Under the pieces are notes generated by a model that was not told where the DNA came from, made no database searches, and saw nothing but the letters and a program-made list of their open reading frames with translations. From contig VXAI01000140.1 of the NCBI GenBank assembly GCA_013399305.1, positions 1,133,484 through 1,197,483 of the forward strand: a DNA stretch of 64,000 nt, written 5' to 3'. The position numbers and the translations under genes were made by a program. Source of the DNA: Rostratula benghalensis. Its lineage: Eukaryota > Chordata > Aves > Charadriiformes > Rostratulidae. This document shows positions 1 through 12,328 of the stretch, one piece after another; position 1 is the first letter of the stretch, and each line of letters starts with the position of its first letter.

Positions 1-26
1 GGGGTTGTTGACGGAGAGTGTTGGCC

Positions 27-475
27 TCCTGCCCTGGGCAGGGACACCTCCCACCAGACCAGGTTGCTCAAAGCCCCATCCAACCTGGCCTTGAACCCCT
101 CCAGGGATGGGGCATCCACAGCTTCTCTGGGCAACCTGGGCCAGGGTCTCGCCACCCTCACAGCAAAGAATTTCTTTCTGAGATCTCATCTAAATCTCCC
201 CTCTTTCAGTTCAACACTGTTTCCCCTCACCTTACGGCTCCCCTCTGTGCTCAAGAGTCCTGCCCCAGCTTCCATGGAGCCCCCTTCAGGGACTGGAAGG
301 GGCTCTGAGGTCTCCCTGGAGCCTTCTCTTCTCCAGGCTGAGCCCCCATGACTCTCTCAGCCTGTCCTCACAGCAGAGGGGCTCCAGCCCTCGCAGTATC
401 TCAGTGGCCCCACTCCCAACAGGTCCCCGTCCTGCTTCATTGGTGGTCATCCAATGCTCCATTTAACTCTGGAGC
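27..475 (-). mobile_element. CR1 LINE 3' fragment
   Basis: The plus strand reads the complement of the CR1 3' region: the block with 'dominant loss' phrases GGGCAGGGACACCTCCCACC, then GACCAGGTTGCTCAAAG, then the segment ending TTCTCTTCTCCAGGCTGA. The outermost CR1 3' tail (the TCATAGAATGG-type start seen in other copies here) is missing or too diverged at the window edge. The upstream end fades out around 440-480, where the usual text is deleted or scrambled. It is 5'-truncated and non-coding, with many in-frame stops. Confidence 0.9.
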
Positions 476-1257
476 CCCAACATAAGAAGGACACGTCCCT
501 AGCCTTAATTAAAAAATAATAATAATAATAATCTTACTTCCCCAAGAGTTAGATTAAAATTTAGATGGAGAGATTTTTCTTGGAAGATATGTGGAAGCTG
601 ATGCGTACAGCCTTCTGACAACGCTGCTCCTGAAAACACCTGGGGATGTGCAGGGAGCGATGTGCTGACAGCCTGTGTGTAGTTTTGGGTCAAGTGGAAA
701 AGGTGTCAAGAGGAGGTCAAAATGGCCTTAATTACAAAAAAAACCCAAAAAAACAAACAAACCCAAACCAAAATACCCACCAACCAAAACGTGGTTTTGA
801 TCCCACTCTGCCTGATGTCACCATTTCACTGAGGGGGTTCAACATCTTCCAGGAAAACGGGGCTGGACGGCAACAGGAAAAAGGCACCAAACCCAAATCA
901 CCACCTGTTTTTTCATGCCTCATAAATTAAGAGTTTCATCACCCAAGAAGCCCATGCCGAGGGGAGACGCTGCCAGAAGCCCGGGTCCCCTCCTCCACCT
1001 TGCTCCAGCCCTTCTCTCCATCCTGCTTTTGACTCTTGCTGGTGGGTTTTGGCCAGGAGGGTCCCTGTTCAGCTGGGCTCAGCTCTGATGTGGTTTGAAG
1101 GAGAAGTGAAGGATCCTTCTGGGTACTCAGCATCATCCCTTGATCTCCTCATCAGCTCTCCCTTTTGAGTTTCCCACCCAGGATATATATTTTTCATATT
1201 TTTTTTTCCCTTCCGTCCTCCATCTTCTTTTTCAGGCACTTAACTGCCGCCCCCAAG
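476..1257. other. Unique intergenic DNA with simple repeats
   Basis: No gene is recognised. A short AAT run lies at 515-532 and an A/C-rich stretch of AAAC and CCAA type words at about 735-790. The open frames here are short and composition-driven. Confidence 0.6.
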
Positions 1258-1475
1258 TGGGGGAAAAATTTCTTCACCAAAAGGGTAAAGCATTGGAAGA
1301 GGCTGCCCAGGGAAGTGGTGGAGTCACCATCCCTGGAGGTATTTAAAAGACATGCAGATGTGGTGCTGAGGGACATGGGTTAGTGGTGGACTTGACAGTG
1401 TTAGGTTACTGGTTGGACTCAATGATCTGGAAAGATCCCTTCCAACCTCAAGCATTCTACAGTTCTATGAAATAA
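1258..1475 (+). mobile_element. CR1 LINE 3' end, sense orientation
   Basis: The text runs from AATTTCTTCACCAAAAGGGT through GAGGCTGCCCAGGGAAGTGG and CCATCCCTGGAGGTATTTAA to GATCCCTTCCAACCTCAAGC and a degenerate ATTCTATGA tail. It belongs to a different CR1 subfamily from the copy at 27-475: it has the ACATGGGTTAGTGGTGGACT segment, which is also seen complemented near 5840. Confidence 0.9.
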
Positions 1476-4400
1476 AGCCCTTGGGACAAGCCCGTATGGC
1501 AAACAATGGATGACTCTTGGCCTTAACACCAACAAGTCATCTTTTCATATTTGCTCCTGGGCTTGTTCCCACTGCTGTAATTAAGGGCAAATCAGGTGTC
1601 AGCTCGACAGGTCGGGGACAGCCTTAGAAGTTCTTGGCACAGTGCTCTTCCTTTTGGGTCTGGAAACTTAAGCACTGAAGAGAAGGCAGGAAACAGCTCA
1701 TTGCGGCTGCTGCAGGGTGAGAACCTTCCCCATTTCCCCCACACACTCAAGGCTGGACCCAGGCCCTGGTTCAGACAAGTTGGCTGTGGTTGGACATCCA
1801 TGTGCCCACCCAGAGATCCCAGGTGGGCCCAGCCTCACAGAGCTGTGCCAGGCTCACCCACCTCCTGGGGTCTGTACCTCAGATCAGGTAGGTCCTTTGC
1901 AACCAGGGTGAACCTTGGCATGGGGACATCATGATGGCACCGCACAGGCTGATGCAGGTCTGCAGGTGATAGTAATTCTTTGTGTCTGCAAGGGCTGAGC
2001 CACTGAATGGTGAGGGTCTCTAATGACCCTTAGCTGCCCTTTTGAGGTTGGATGAGGATGCTAACACCAAAACATCCTGCTCTGGGGTTGTTGGTGAAGC
2101 CAGGTGGGCAACGGGGCTATGACAAGAGGCACCGAGGCTGTTGGTATTCCTATGTCAGGAAGAGAGATGCAATAGTCAGGGAAGAAAAATAGAGATGTTA
2201 TGAACCCTTCAAGCATCAGGATGGGGAGGAGCAGAGGAGGCAGCCACCTCCTCAGCTCTAGCTCCTCCTTCCGCACCAGCAGTCCTGCTCCAGAGGCACA
2301 GGAAGTACACCAAGGAACACAAACCTCAGGTCTCATCCAGGATGGGCAATTACACAGCTGTGCTACCAAGCACTGTTTGTCCTGGAGCCCCGGGTGCCCT
2401 GAACCACCACAAGGTTAGGCATGTCATGCAGTGGGCCAACACAACGGTGTCAATGGGGTCACAGTGACCTCATGGGTCCCCTACATAATGAGTGATTTTA
2501 TCAGCCCTGGTAGCCCTTCATCACAACCTACAGCTTGTCCTTTCTAATGATGAACCATCCAGGACCCCATTTGGTCCCATTGGCTTAGTCAGGCCAGTAG
2601 AGAAAGTTTGACTGAAGTCCTAGCCCTGAGGACTAGGACTGCTGGTGACTCCTCCGGTTGGTTTGGTGAAACATCCTGGGAGGATTTTTGGTGACTGACT
2701 GGCAGCCAGAAACAACAGGGAGAGAGAAGGTTACCCAGTCCTTTCTTGCTCCACCTGGCCAAGCCAAGCACGAAGAAATGTTTGACTGGCAAGTAATTAG
2801 GTCTTAAATGTTGGGTCTGCAGAAAGAAAGGACATGCACTAGGGCATGGTGAACCTGGCAATAAAAAACCAAACACATTTGTTAAGAACACGACTAAAAG
2901 ACTGATTATAGTTTCTCCACCCATAGACTATAGGGTTTTCCTGATGAGTCACAGTTGGCAGAACAGAGGCTGGTGGGGTCCTCTGGAGCTGAGACTTCTG
3001 AAGGTTCTTCTTCCAATCCCTGCTAGAAAAGGTTGCTCAGGGCCAAGGTTTGCACCTCCCAGGATAGAGATCCCACAGCCTTTCTGGGCTCCAGTGTTGG
3101 ATCATCCTCATGGAGAATGCATTTTTTCCTAATATCCAACTGGCATTTTCATCCTTCACCTTGGGCCCCTCGTCCTTCTCCTGTGTAGCCTCTGGCTCCA
3201 TCTCTGTTTCAGTATTTGCCTTTGCTGGGCTTCATGAGGTTCCTGCTGGACCATTTCTAGGTCTGAAACTGTCTGGTCTCCTCTCTAGATAAGTTCCTAT
3301 TCTCGTTTGTGCAGGAGATACTGAAACTACTGACACCTTTTAATACAAAATCCCAGCTTGTGACAACAGTATTTAAGAGCTACATGCCTAGATACAGTAG
3401 TTTATGTTTCATGCAAGGAGGTGCACAAAAATTTAGTATTTATTTTAAAGGTAAGTTTAATTCAAGATAGTATTAGAATATGAATGAGAAAAGGGAACAC
3501 AATATTCTCACACAGCTGGACAGAAGCAGAGGCTTAAGGTGAAAGAGAAGGATAATCCTTAATTATAGGGAAATATAAGCACAAGTTTGAACAGTAAATT
3601 TGTTTATGCTAAAAATGTCCATCTCCTATTCTGACACATCACAAAAAAAAAAAAATAAATTGCTGTATACTTACTTAACAAGCACTTCTGTATCTCTCAT
3701 CTGTGGTACCATATTAACCACATGCTGTAAAATTTCAAGAGGAAGGAGACAAAACAAGACAAGATCTTAACTTCCTTCGAACTGCTGCCAGTTTTCATCA
3801 CACACACACACAATAATCCTCAAGTTACATAAGTAAAAGAAATGCAGGGGAAAGACCTGCTTGCATCATTTAACACCATTTTTATCTCTCAGCCCTGCCC
3901 TCCAGCCTACCAGGACTGTGCCCTGAGTTCCTGTGCCAGCCCTAGCTCTGCCTAACTGCATTCCCACCAAATGTCCCATCCCTTCCAAAGGTGATTTTTT
4001 TTCCCCCTTTTTTTGCTTTAATTTTAGATCTGCTGATTTGGGGCACTTTTTCTGAAAATGAAGTCTGCAACAAAAAGAAGATAACATGTTTTCTGCTACA
4101 AATGAGCGTGTTTCTCATCTCTCCCATGTCTTGCATTTTTAGCCAAGTGGTACAAGGCCATGCAAGCTCCTCAGAGACCCTGGGACACGCTCACCATGAT
4201 TTTTTGGTGGGGCACTGACTCCCCACAAAGCTTTCCTTGCTTTTTGCTCCCTTCTCTGATGGAAACCACTGGATTTCACCCTTTTAGTTCTCACCTGTTC
4301 TACAGCAGACTTCCCTGCTCTGTTTCCACTGAAACAATCCTGTTTCACAGACTCTCCCTAGAAAGAGTGCTTACTAAATCCTTTTAATTAAGGCCACGTT

Positions 4401-5764
4401 TGCTTCCCTTAGTTACTGGAAAACAAAAGACTTCTGCTGGAACCCCTGCCAAAATGTTTTCTTTGCAATACTAAATAATCATGGAGAAGCCAGATGAACA
4501 GCCAGCAAACAATTCCCTTCTAGTGCTCACACTGCATATTGCCACCATAAGCTCATTTTGCTAGCAAACATGGAGTCTCAGAAGCGTTTGGATAACATGT
4601 CACAGCCGCTCAAGCTTTGCTGGTGGCAGCACAAATCATCTTGGAGCACCACCAGCTGCCATCCTTTCCACCCAGTCTTGGGGTGGAGTGGGTTAAAATT
4701 TGCTCACAGTACCATTCTTTAGATGTTGGATGATAAATCTCTTGGATGATAAATCTGCCTGTTGATTATAAATCACACGTATTGTGTTTTAGATGTTTTC
4801 AAGGAGATGCTTAACGAAGTACAACCCATGCCTTCGGTGAGGGCCTGGAGGCTTCCTACAGCCAATTGTGGTCCTTTATGGTGGGCTAGGTGGCAGCTAT
4901 AGGACACAGCACTTATGGAGAAAAGGACTGCAGAGGGGCAGATGAGCAGCCTCATGCTGCAGAGGCTCTCTGAACCAAAGCTGTACAGCAGGTCTCCAGC
5001 AAAATGAGTGAGACTGATGGTTACACCTCAAAACATCTCAAGAAGACACAACAGTACCTCCCCTGAAAAAAGACTTTTCCATTTCTTGGTCAGAAGCAGT
5101 GACTCCAAGCTTGTCTGGGCTGCCTGCACACTGGGCAGCGAGGGAGGGGAGGTGTCTGCTCCCAGTGGTGTCATCTCTGGGAGGGCATCAGCACTGCTGG
5201 AGGAGGCTCAGAGGGGAGTGGTGCGACACTTTTCTCATTCACCATTTACTGCACAGCGCTGTTTTCAGTAGAAGTGGACTTTACTGGGGCACACATGGAT
5301 CAGTTTTCCGCTGTACTCCTGAGTGATTTGCTACCTAACATAATGTGTTAGTAAGAGGAACTAAAACCCAGCCAGGCATAGATTAGGTTAGTGCTCCAGT
5401 CTGCGTTCTCCTTGGTGGGGGGAGCTTGTCTTGGGCAGATTATCTTCATCTGGCCACAGCAGACCTCTGGCAGCTTGTAGGAAGTATTGCAAGCATCCTC
5501 TCCAAAGCCATCTACAGCTCCCTGGCCTGAATTCAGGAGGGGATGTCCATGAGGAAGTCCTTAGGGAGGCTATAGAGGTAGGCTGTAGGAGGGGTAGCAG
5601 TGAGAGCTAAATCTGGCTAAACTTCTTACCCAGCAGTGAAATCGTGTTTTGACTGCATCTGTGAAGAGTGAAACATCACAAACATAAAACCAGACCTGTC
5701 TGTCCCTGGTACATTTTCATAGAGGCTCCCAGCATCTTCAGTCATGGTCACTTTGATGTTGGGG
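1476..5764. other. Unique intergenic DNA, no gene recognised
   Basis: I see no exon set, RNA gene or repeat of known family in these 4.3 kb. Minor items are a pure A run near 3643-3655, a CA run near 3800-3814, and a 14-base word TGGATGATAAATCT repeated at 4727-4740 and 4743-4756 (16-base period). Confidence 0.55.
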
Positions 5765-6005
5765 TAGAACCATAAAATCATTTAGTTTGGAAAAGACCTT
5801 TAAGATCACCGAGTCCAACCATTAACGTAACACTGCAAAGTCCACCACTAACCCATGTCCCTCAGCACCATGTTTACAGAACTTTTAAATCCTTCCAGGG
5901 ATGGTAACTCCACCGTTTCCCTAGGCAGTCCATTCCAATGCCTGACAACCCTTTCAGTGAAGAATTTTTTCCTAATATTTAATTTAACCCCCTCCCTGCC
6001 TTGAT
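5765..6005 (-). mobile_element. CR1 LINE 3' end, antisense
   Basis: The complemented CR1 tail begins at AACCATAAAATCATTTAG and continues with ACCTTTAAGATCACCGAGTC, TCCACCACTAACCCATGTCC, a CCAGGGATGGTAACTCCACC block and GTGAAGAATTTTTTCCTAAT. It is of the same subfamily as the copy at 1258-1475 but in the opposite orientation. It is visibly diverged, so older than the TGCCCTGGGCAGG-type copies. Confidence 0.9.
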
Positions 6006-9000
6006 GTGGGCACACAGCAAGCCTAGAAGAAATATTCCTTGCCCCAGAAAGTCCCGTGTCAAAGCAAGTGCAGTCAGTGATTGCTAAGAACCATTGCTCA
6101 GCACCTCAGGAATTTGGGGCAGTGTTGGAAACCTGGTTCCTGAAGGTGTGACTTCTGGACAACATGAGACCAGTGAGCAGCCTGAACGAACCACCTCATA
6201 TGAGGCATCAAACAGAGTCAGAGCTACTAAAGGACAGGAGACCCTGGGTGCCTCCGCTGCCTTGGGAGGCACAGAATGGGAGCATAGTGCAATATACTCC
6301 AAGAGCTGCATTTTGCCCCATCAACAGCTGCCAAAAGCCAACAGCATTTTCTGTTTTGCAGCTGAGTCCCCATCATATGAAAGTGCATCATGAAAGTGAT
6401 CACTTCAGAGCCAGGCTTCCCACCTCAACCCCAACTGATTTGTCAGAGAGTGTGTTCTCCTTTTTTTTTTTGCCCCAGTTTCCTTAAGCTATGTGGTGAA
6501 ACACGAGTGAATTTAAACTTCTACTACATAGCTTTGCCAGATAAATCTGGAAACAACCAGAAGTGTCTTTTTTTATCAAGGGCAATGAATGTTCTCTGCT
6601 CAAGTCAAGAGGCTTTTATAGGCATTTGGCTATACTGGTGGAGGATTTGCTTTACAATGTGAGCAGTCTCTCCTTTCTGGGTGCCTGAGCTTCATCTGTA
6701 GCTGTGGGAAATGACCTCATCGTGCCACCAAGGTTGGGCTCCAGAGAGACTGAGAAGGGATCACCACATCGCAGGGCAGCCAGGAGCAGGTGGGAACAAG
6801 AGGCTCTAAGTGAATACCAATGGAATGGAGGAGCCAAATCCTGCAGCTCGCAGTAAAAAAAGCTTGGAAACCAATTCGTTAGGAAGGACAAGCCGTGGGG
6901 TGTGCAAGCTTGCCAGCTGGAAGCCTCAAATGAGGAAAGCAACATGGTGATTTGCTGCAATGGTGAATGTGCTGGACCACGTTCCTGCACTAGCAGCGAG
7001 GGGACACTGCTGTTGTCTTTGTCAGCCACACAGATCCGAGCCAGCGCTGGGCCAGGCAGTGGTTGAAAGTGCTCTGTATGGGGTATATATAGAGCACAAC
7101 CAAGCTGGCCTGACCTTTGTCTTCTCTTGTCCATGCATCACCACACAAGGCAGGCCTTGCCATTCTGTTCCTTCGGGAAGTTTGGGACTGAAAAAAAAAT
7201 GGGTTTTTTTTGGAAAGAGGTAGTTTTTCATTTAAAAGGAAATAGGCTGGAAAAATGTCAAGACGAGCAAGCCACATGACCACACCAACTGCCAGGTGCT
7301 GCCTCTCCAGAGGACTGGCCGTTTTTTGTTCACTGCTGTTCCTGCTGAACCTAGAGCTCCAGGAGCTGTTCCACATCCTGCCGGCTCTTCAGCTGGTGAC
7401 ACCTTCTCCTAACCCAGTGCAGGTGCCTGCTTGCCCTCCTCCTTGCCCTCTGTCTGGTGGCAATGCAAAGGTGGCTCCGCTTCAGCAACTACACTGCATG
7501 GCCAAACCCTGTCTCTAGCTGCAGAGCCACCACCCTGCCCTGTCACAGCCACCAGCTCACCTTTTGCTGTCTCCTGGGAATGCAGGCATATGGGCATATT
7601 TTCTTGCCCAAACCACTTCTCTGTGGACCAGCCCAGAGCTGGATTCAGCCAGGACACTGGGCATCATGGTTCCCCTGGGAAATCTGCTATCCTCAGAAAA
7701 ATGAGACCTCACCTGGTGTGTCCCAAAGGCCACAAGACAGGAGGTAGCCAGAAATCCCATCTGATTGGTAACTGGATGTGTTAAAGCTGATTTAGAGAGA
7801 CTCAGAATATGGGGTTTGAACATATTGAATGGCTTTTAATAATAACCTTAATGAAACCTGGGGAGAAGATAAATTTCTCAGCTGCTTTAATGGAAAAAAA
7901 AAGGCACAATACATCTCAGTCTTTCCCAGATAAGGGAGCAACTTGGGCACATCACTCTTCACCTTCAAGCTTTGTCCATAGGGCTGAGTCATTTCTGCTG
8001 CTAATTAGAGACTTCAAGCTGATTATGAGGATTGCAGTTCATGGAGATACAAAATCTGTAGGCCTGATACATGTTAATACAAAAGCCACTTTACACTGAC
8101 CTGGCCTTAAAATACCCTGGGGTGATGTAAAGTGATCATGGGATGAGTCCATCTGCATTTGGAGGGACTGGCATACAGCACAGACCACCAGCATCCAAGG
8201 CTGATGGGACTCAAAGGCCCCATCTGCCCCCAGATGAGATAAAAGCATCTTTCTAGTCACAGAGAGACAAGTCTTTCACAACAAATAAAAATTATATATA
8301 TATATGTATATATATTCAGGCAACTACCTGAGGAGCTGACTGATATTCAGTCAATAAAAGCAGAACAAAACCTTGCCAAGTATATTTGTGGGTGCCTCTA
8401 GGGGTATCTTAAGACCTTAACAAGTCAGGAAAACTCCTCTGGGTCGATTCTGCCAGCACTTCCATGGATGAACCCTTCCTAAGCTTCAGGAGTGTTTTAA
8501 ACTCAATGCAAACCTGAAAATAAGAGCTCAGCTTTTCCATATGAGTGATACAGAGAAAGGGAAAGAGCTTCCTGTGTTGCTTTAAAATAACTTGAAGTGA
8601 TCAATGCCAGCCCACCATCCACAGAACACCTTGTGAGCCCAAAGGACCAGGGGCATAACAGTCTCGTGGCCTGGAGGTGAACATTTGGGGACAAGGCACG
8701 AGTGGTATGCCTAGAGCAGAGAGCACCTTGCAAGTCCTGGCAGCCCAAGAGCTGCTCTGTCCCCACCTGCAGGGTCCTCCCACAAGCCACCGGTGGTGTG
8801 TCCCAGGGGGGACCATGCAGGGCAGTCATCTTGGCTGCAAAGGGACGACTTGCCTCTGGGTTGAACACAGCTCCAAAAATATGACAATAGTCATAAGACC
8901 TGCCACTCCGGTCATCCAGTCTAAAGTTACCGCTGCGGTGACATTTGGATTACAAGCCTCATCTGTCACGGCTTTGAGTCAGCAAATAGGTGCTGCCAGG

Positions 9001-10146
9001 GTTTAGGTTTCCCTGTGAGTAAAATAACCGCAGGAAAAGCATTTCTGCTGGCATGTTAACACCCTCTAACCCCAGCAGCTCCCTGAGCCTGGAGGGGAAG
9101 GGAGAGAGCTTGTGCGTTTGAACTGGTGGGGGTGACACCTCCATTCACCCCAGGCACCACAAGGCCCTGGGTACCAGCCTTGGGATGTGCACTGGAGTTT
9201 ATGCCGAGACACTAAAATACTACATGTTCCCTCCCACTCACTTCCCAGGGCCCTCTCTCATGCATGGAGGCAGTGTTGCTGTACAAAGGCAACCCGTGAC
9301 ATAGAAAAAGAACGTGAAAATCCAGCCAGACCAGTATACCCAGCTGGCGGGTATCAGGGAGAACAGCTCGATCCTGGCTGGTGAAAACTGGGACTCTGTC
9401 TCCCAGCGTTTCGGGCAAGGGGGAGTACAGAAAACCTCTACAGTCACCTTGGCTCATCAGCAGCTTAGAGATCTTGGAAGTGGGAGGTGGGAGGTTTTGC
9501 TGGGGAGGGGGTACAAGCCATGGGACTACATGGCAGCAGCCCCACACCTCGTGGGTCAGTGGAGGGGATGGGATTCATGTGGATCCCTCTGTCAACAAAA
9601 CTAAGGCTTGGATAGATGCCATGGCTCTTATAGGAGAAATTACGGGTTAAGTAGGATGGCTAGCTGAGAAGGAACCTGCTTCTGTGTGGAGAGGAGATGC
9701 TTGTGTATAAATAAATACATGTATGTATGTATGTATACAAGCATTTTCTGATTTAAAGAAAAATATGTGTTTAACATGGCTTTGTGATCTTATATTAAAA
9801 CAAATAAAAAAGTTGCAAAGATTTCTTCATGTCCTGGAATCTTCCTGCTGCGCTCACCTAAGTGTCTGACCCGGAAGAAGTGCTGCATCCTGGCAGAGAG
9901 AAAGAATGGAGTGAAAGACTGGCACAGCCAGAGATTTAAACACTTTTGGATCACATCCTGATCGCAGATGATATTAAAAAAAAAAAAGCACATTGACTGA
10001 CATTCCTACGATCATTTTCACAGCATGCAATTTCCCACTTTTTCTCCTTCTTCCCCCACTTTTCCTTGTAGAACTTCTTTCTGCAGAGATTTCCTACTCT
10101 TAATCTGCTTTTCCTCCAGCTGCTGTCTTCTGCCACAATATTTTTC
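6006..10146. other. Unique intergenic DNA with two microsatellites
   Basis: No gene is recognised. An AT dinucleotide run lies at about 8288-8315 and an ATGT tetranucleotide run at about 9715-9737. Open frames up to 160 codons occur on both strands, for example near 6652-7134, but none has exon flanks, homology I recognise, or a consistent frame. Confidence 0.55.
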
Positions 10147-10493
10147 TCACAGAATTACAGAATGATATGGGGTTGGAAGGTAACTTTGGAGACCACCCAG
10201 TCCAATCCTCTCTCAGAGCAGGGTCACCCAGAACAGGTTGTGCAGGAACATATCCAAGTGGGTTTCAATGTCTCCAGAGATGGAGACTCCACCACCTCCC
10301 TGGGCAGCCTGTTCCAGGGCTCTGCCACTCTCACAGGAAAGAAGTTCCTCCTCATGTTTAGATGGATCTTTCTACGTTCACTGGTCAAATCCTCTTGACA
10401 CCCACCTTTTAAGTATTTATAAGCATTGATGAATCCCCCTTCAGTCTTCTCCAGACTAAAAAGACCTTTCCCTCATCATATTTGTAGCCTTCC
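10147..10493 (-). mobile_element. CR1 LINE 3' end, antisense
   Basis: It opens with the complemented tail CACAGAATTACAGAATGATA, then the GAACAGGTTGTGCAGGAACA block typical of another CR1 subfamily, GATGGAGACTCCACCACCTC and CTCACAGGAAAGAAGTTCCT. It abuts a second antisense CR1 whose own tail begins at 10494, so two copies sit head-to-tail with no unique DNA between them. Confidence 0.9.
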
Positions 10494-10910
10494 ACAGAAT
10501 CACAGAATTGTCAGAGACCTCTAGACGTCATCTAGTCCAGCTCCCCTGCAAGAGCAGGATTGCCTAAAGCAGGACTGCATCCAGGTGGGTCTTGAAAATC
10601 TCCAGAAAAGGGGACTCCACAGCCTCCCTGGGCAGCTCTGTCACCCCCACTGTAAAAAAGTTTTTTCTGTATTTAAATGGAACTTCCTGTGTTCCAGCTT
10701 GTTTCCATTGCTTCTTGTCCTGTCACTGGGAACCACTGAGAAGAGTCTGGCTCCATCCTCCTTCAACCTACCTTTTAGATACTTGGGAAACATTAATAAG
10801 GTCTCCCCTCAGCCTTCTCTTCTCCAGACTAAGGAGTCCCAGCTCTCTCAGCCTTTCCTCATAAGGGAGATGGTCCAATCCCTCAATCATCTTTGTTGTC
10901 CTTCTCCCCA
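10494..10910 (-). mobile_element. CR1 LINE fragment, antisense
   Basis: The complemented tail ACAGAATCACAGAATTGTCA is followed by the CR1 body: TCTTGAAAATCTCCAGAAAA, a TTCTTGTCCTGTCACTGGGA block, TTCTCTTCTCCAGACTAAGG and CTCTCAGCCTTTCCTCATAA. In the antisense direction, remnants of the C-terminal CR1 ORF2 reading ([20 protein letters not shown]) are readable near 10790-10860. Confidence 0.9.
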
Positions 10911-11679
10911 CTTTCCTTCTCTGTTTCCCCAGGTAGCTCCATCCTGTCCAGCTGCAACACCTCTTCCTTCCCTCTTTCTTCTGGACCAGCCAGAAGGACC
11001 CGAATCCGGAACCCATCCCTTATCCCAGATGCAAGAAAAGCATCATGGACCACAAGCAGCTTGGGAGGCACCTCCAGATGTGCTGTAGCTTTGCTGTGGT
11101 GGTTGTCACCAGCAGGCTGGACCTCAGCTCAAGAGATCTCCTCCTCTGCTTTCTGAGAAGCAGCGTGCGTGGCTTTCAGCTTCAGCTCTGTTGCATCAGT
11201 GTGTGGGCTGTGGTTTCCATGTTTGCCACAGCTGCAGTCCTCTGGGAAGTGCAATGTTTCAGGAAGAGCAGAGAAGACTCCATTGTCCTGGCTGAATTGC
11301 ACCACACAGAGGACAGAAGCTATGCCAGCCTCTGCAATTGCAAGGTCCAGAGTGGCAAAGTTGCCATCTAAACTCAGATTCAGACTTCCCATGTGTGGGG
11401 TGCTCAGAGCCTGATTTGGGGTTCCTTCTATAAAAAGGACCCACATGCAAGCAGAAAACATGGAAACAGAATTTTAAATCTCAGTGTTGTCTCTACCACT
11501 GTTGTAAATCCTGCAGTTCTGCTGTGATTCTGCCAGCCACACAGGGTATAGATAGCCTGTGACTTCATCCCGACCCTTCAGGGCTTCCCAGTCCACAGCT
11601 TGGCCAGTGACCTTTCTCCAGGGCAGCCTGGATACATTCAGGAGAGTTGAAGAGTTTGGATAAAACCTGCTCTTTGCCA

Positions 11680-12085
11680 ATTGGCCCCCAATGCTAAAAC
11701 CCCCCCACTTCTCAAGTGCATGTTCAGAGACATGTTCTAGTCCCCTCATCATCTTGGTAGCCCTTTGCCATACCCTCTCCAGCAGTTCCCTGTACATCTT
11801 GAACTGGGGGGCCAAGAACTGGACCCAGTGCTCCAGATGGGGCCATCCCAAGGCAGAACAGAGGGGGAGAATGACCTCCATCCACCTGCTGGCCACATTC
11901 TTCCTGATACATCCCAGGAGACCATTGGCCTTCTTGGCCACAAGGCACATTGCTGGCTTGTGGTCACCCTGTTGTCCACCAGGACTCCCAGGTCTTTATC
12001 CACAGAGCTGAAAAAGAGGCATTTTTCTCTCTGACTCATTGGCAGAGCTTCAAGGGGAATTGGGTCCCATATCCCATACACATCA
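11680..12085 (-). mobile_element. CR1 LINE ORF2 C-terminal remnant, antisense
   Basis: On the minus strand the segment reads as the end of CR1 ORF2 after the reverse transcriptase: a LGVLVDNRVTTSQQ-like start, then KKANGLLGCIRKNVASRW, a LPLCSALGWPHLEH stretch and LLERVWQRATKMMRGLEH. At least one frameshift separates the first part (around 11980-12085) from the rest (11690-11950). It is a dead fragment and has no CR1 3' tail at its low-coordinate end. Confidence 0.85.
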
Positions 12086-12303
12086 GGCACTGCAGCATAA
12101 TGCCTCCAAGAAACCCTTTTACCTGGGATATCACCTGAGGCACACCTCTACAGCCCAATAAACTCCTCCTGCAGGCCTGATATTTTAGGGCCAAATATCT
12201 TATTACTGCAAATGAGGTGCTGAGTTTACAGGTGTCTTGGTTTTCTCCAGGTGAGCTGCTGCAGAGAAGCCAGCGTGGGGGAAAACCCAAGTAAAACACA
12301 TTT

Positions 12304-12328
12304 AAAAAAAAAAAAAAAAAAAAAAAAA
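12304..12328 (+). repeat. Poly(A) tract, 25 bases
   Basis: A pure run of 25 A bases. No AATAAA lies 10-30 bases upstream (the nearest is at 12159-12164), so it does not look like the tail of a processed retrocopy. Confidence 0.9.

Noticed and set aside
7079..7092. TATATATAG-like TATA box
   Set aside because: No gene, initiator or CpG context follows; AT words are common in this region.
6652..7134. 160-codon open frame on the minus strand
   Set aside because: No domain, signal peptide, splice signals or recognised homology; overlapping frames on the other strand are equally open.
10585..11088. 167-codon open frame on the plus strand
   Set aside because: It is mostly the complement of a CR1 element, so not a host gene.
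12304..12328. 25-base A run as the tail of a processed pseudogene
   Set aside because: No gene-like sequence or nearby polyadenylation signal precedes it, and birds have few L1-type processed copies.
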